Source: Albimonas sp036154955
GTDB taxonomy: Bacteria > Pseudomonadota > Alphaproteobacteria > Rhodobacterales > Rhodobacteraceae
Length of the DNA: 32,747 nt
Reading direction: 5' to 3'
Assembly (NCBI GenBank): GCA_036154955.1
Contig: JAYZWL010000020.1
Location: 1 to 32,747 of the forward strand
Under the pieces are notes generated by a model. That model was not told the DNA's origin, made no database searches, and was given only the letters and a program-made list of their open reading frames with translations. This document shows, one piece after another, positions 32,638 to 32,747 of the stretch. Position numbers and translations under genes: made by a program. Each line of letters begins with the position of its first letter. The first letter of the stretch is position 1.

Positions 32638-32747
32638 TCGGGGCGGGGGCGGGACGGGGACGGGCGCGCGAACCACCCGGTCGGCGCCCCGCCCCCCCTC
32701 CCCCCCCGCCGGCCGCCCGCCCCACCCCTACATATTAGGCCCTTCGG

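Overview
The window is very GC-rich chromosomal DNA. Gene content and order point to a Rhodobacterales-type alphaproteobacterium: purC, a DsbA-like protein and purS-purQ next to an F1-ATPase zeta-type inhibitor (DUF1476), an ETF-quinone oxidoreductase, a TPP-riboswitch thiM-thiE-thiD operon, and a YejABEF-type peptide transporter. Almost every gene is housekeeping or transport. I see no phage, IS element, CRISPR array, rRNA or tRNA. The organism assignment is inference from protein style and synteny, not from a marker gene.

Layout. 0-6.3 kb: oligoendopeptidase F, an OmpA-family lipoprotein with a clear terminator, a small Fis-type HTH protein, an 840-bp gene-free GC-rich stretch with a 16-bp tandem repeat, and ETF-QO with its own terminator. 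6.4-8.4 kb: an overlapping trio of family-4-like uracil-DNA glycosylase, MoaB and a NUDIX hydrolase. 8.6-11.9 kb: purQ, purS, a DsbA-family oxidoreductase and purC on the minus strand, with the DUF1476 gene divergent. 12.2-14.7 kb: thiM-thiE-thiD behind a TPP riboswitch. 14.8-18 kb: a DUF2165 membrane protein, a Tat-exported glutathione peroxidase and an orphan RTX protein. 18.2-20.3 kb: purB and a stand-alone bioY. 20.4-26.6 kb: a six-gene yej-type operon (yejA, a tiny membrane ORF, yejB, yejE, yejF, and an unrecognised 112-aa protein). 27.0-32.6 kb: a GntR/FCD regulator divergent from a five-gene operon.

That last operon is the best candidate for an undescribed system. It encodes an NMT1-type binding protein, a dihydroorotase-like cyclic amidohydrolase, a DUF1445 (D-glutamate cyclase family) protein, and an ABC ATPase and permease. 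All are joined by 1-4 bp start/stop overlaps and preceded by a near-perfect sigma-54 (-24/-12) promoter. I infer nitrogen-controlled uptake and ring opening of a cyclic amide, imide or lactam; the substrate is unknown.

A family of short GC-rich palindromes (REP-like) with compensatory stem changes sits in five intergenic regions, three of them between convergent genes. Most of the remaining long open frames are antisense or out-of-frame shadows caused by GC content.
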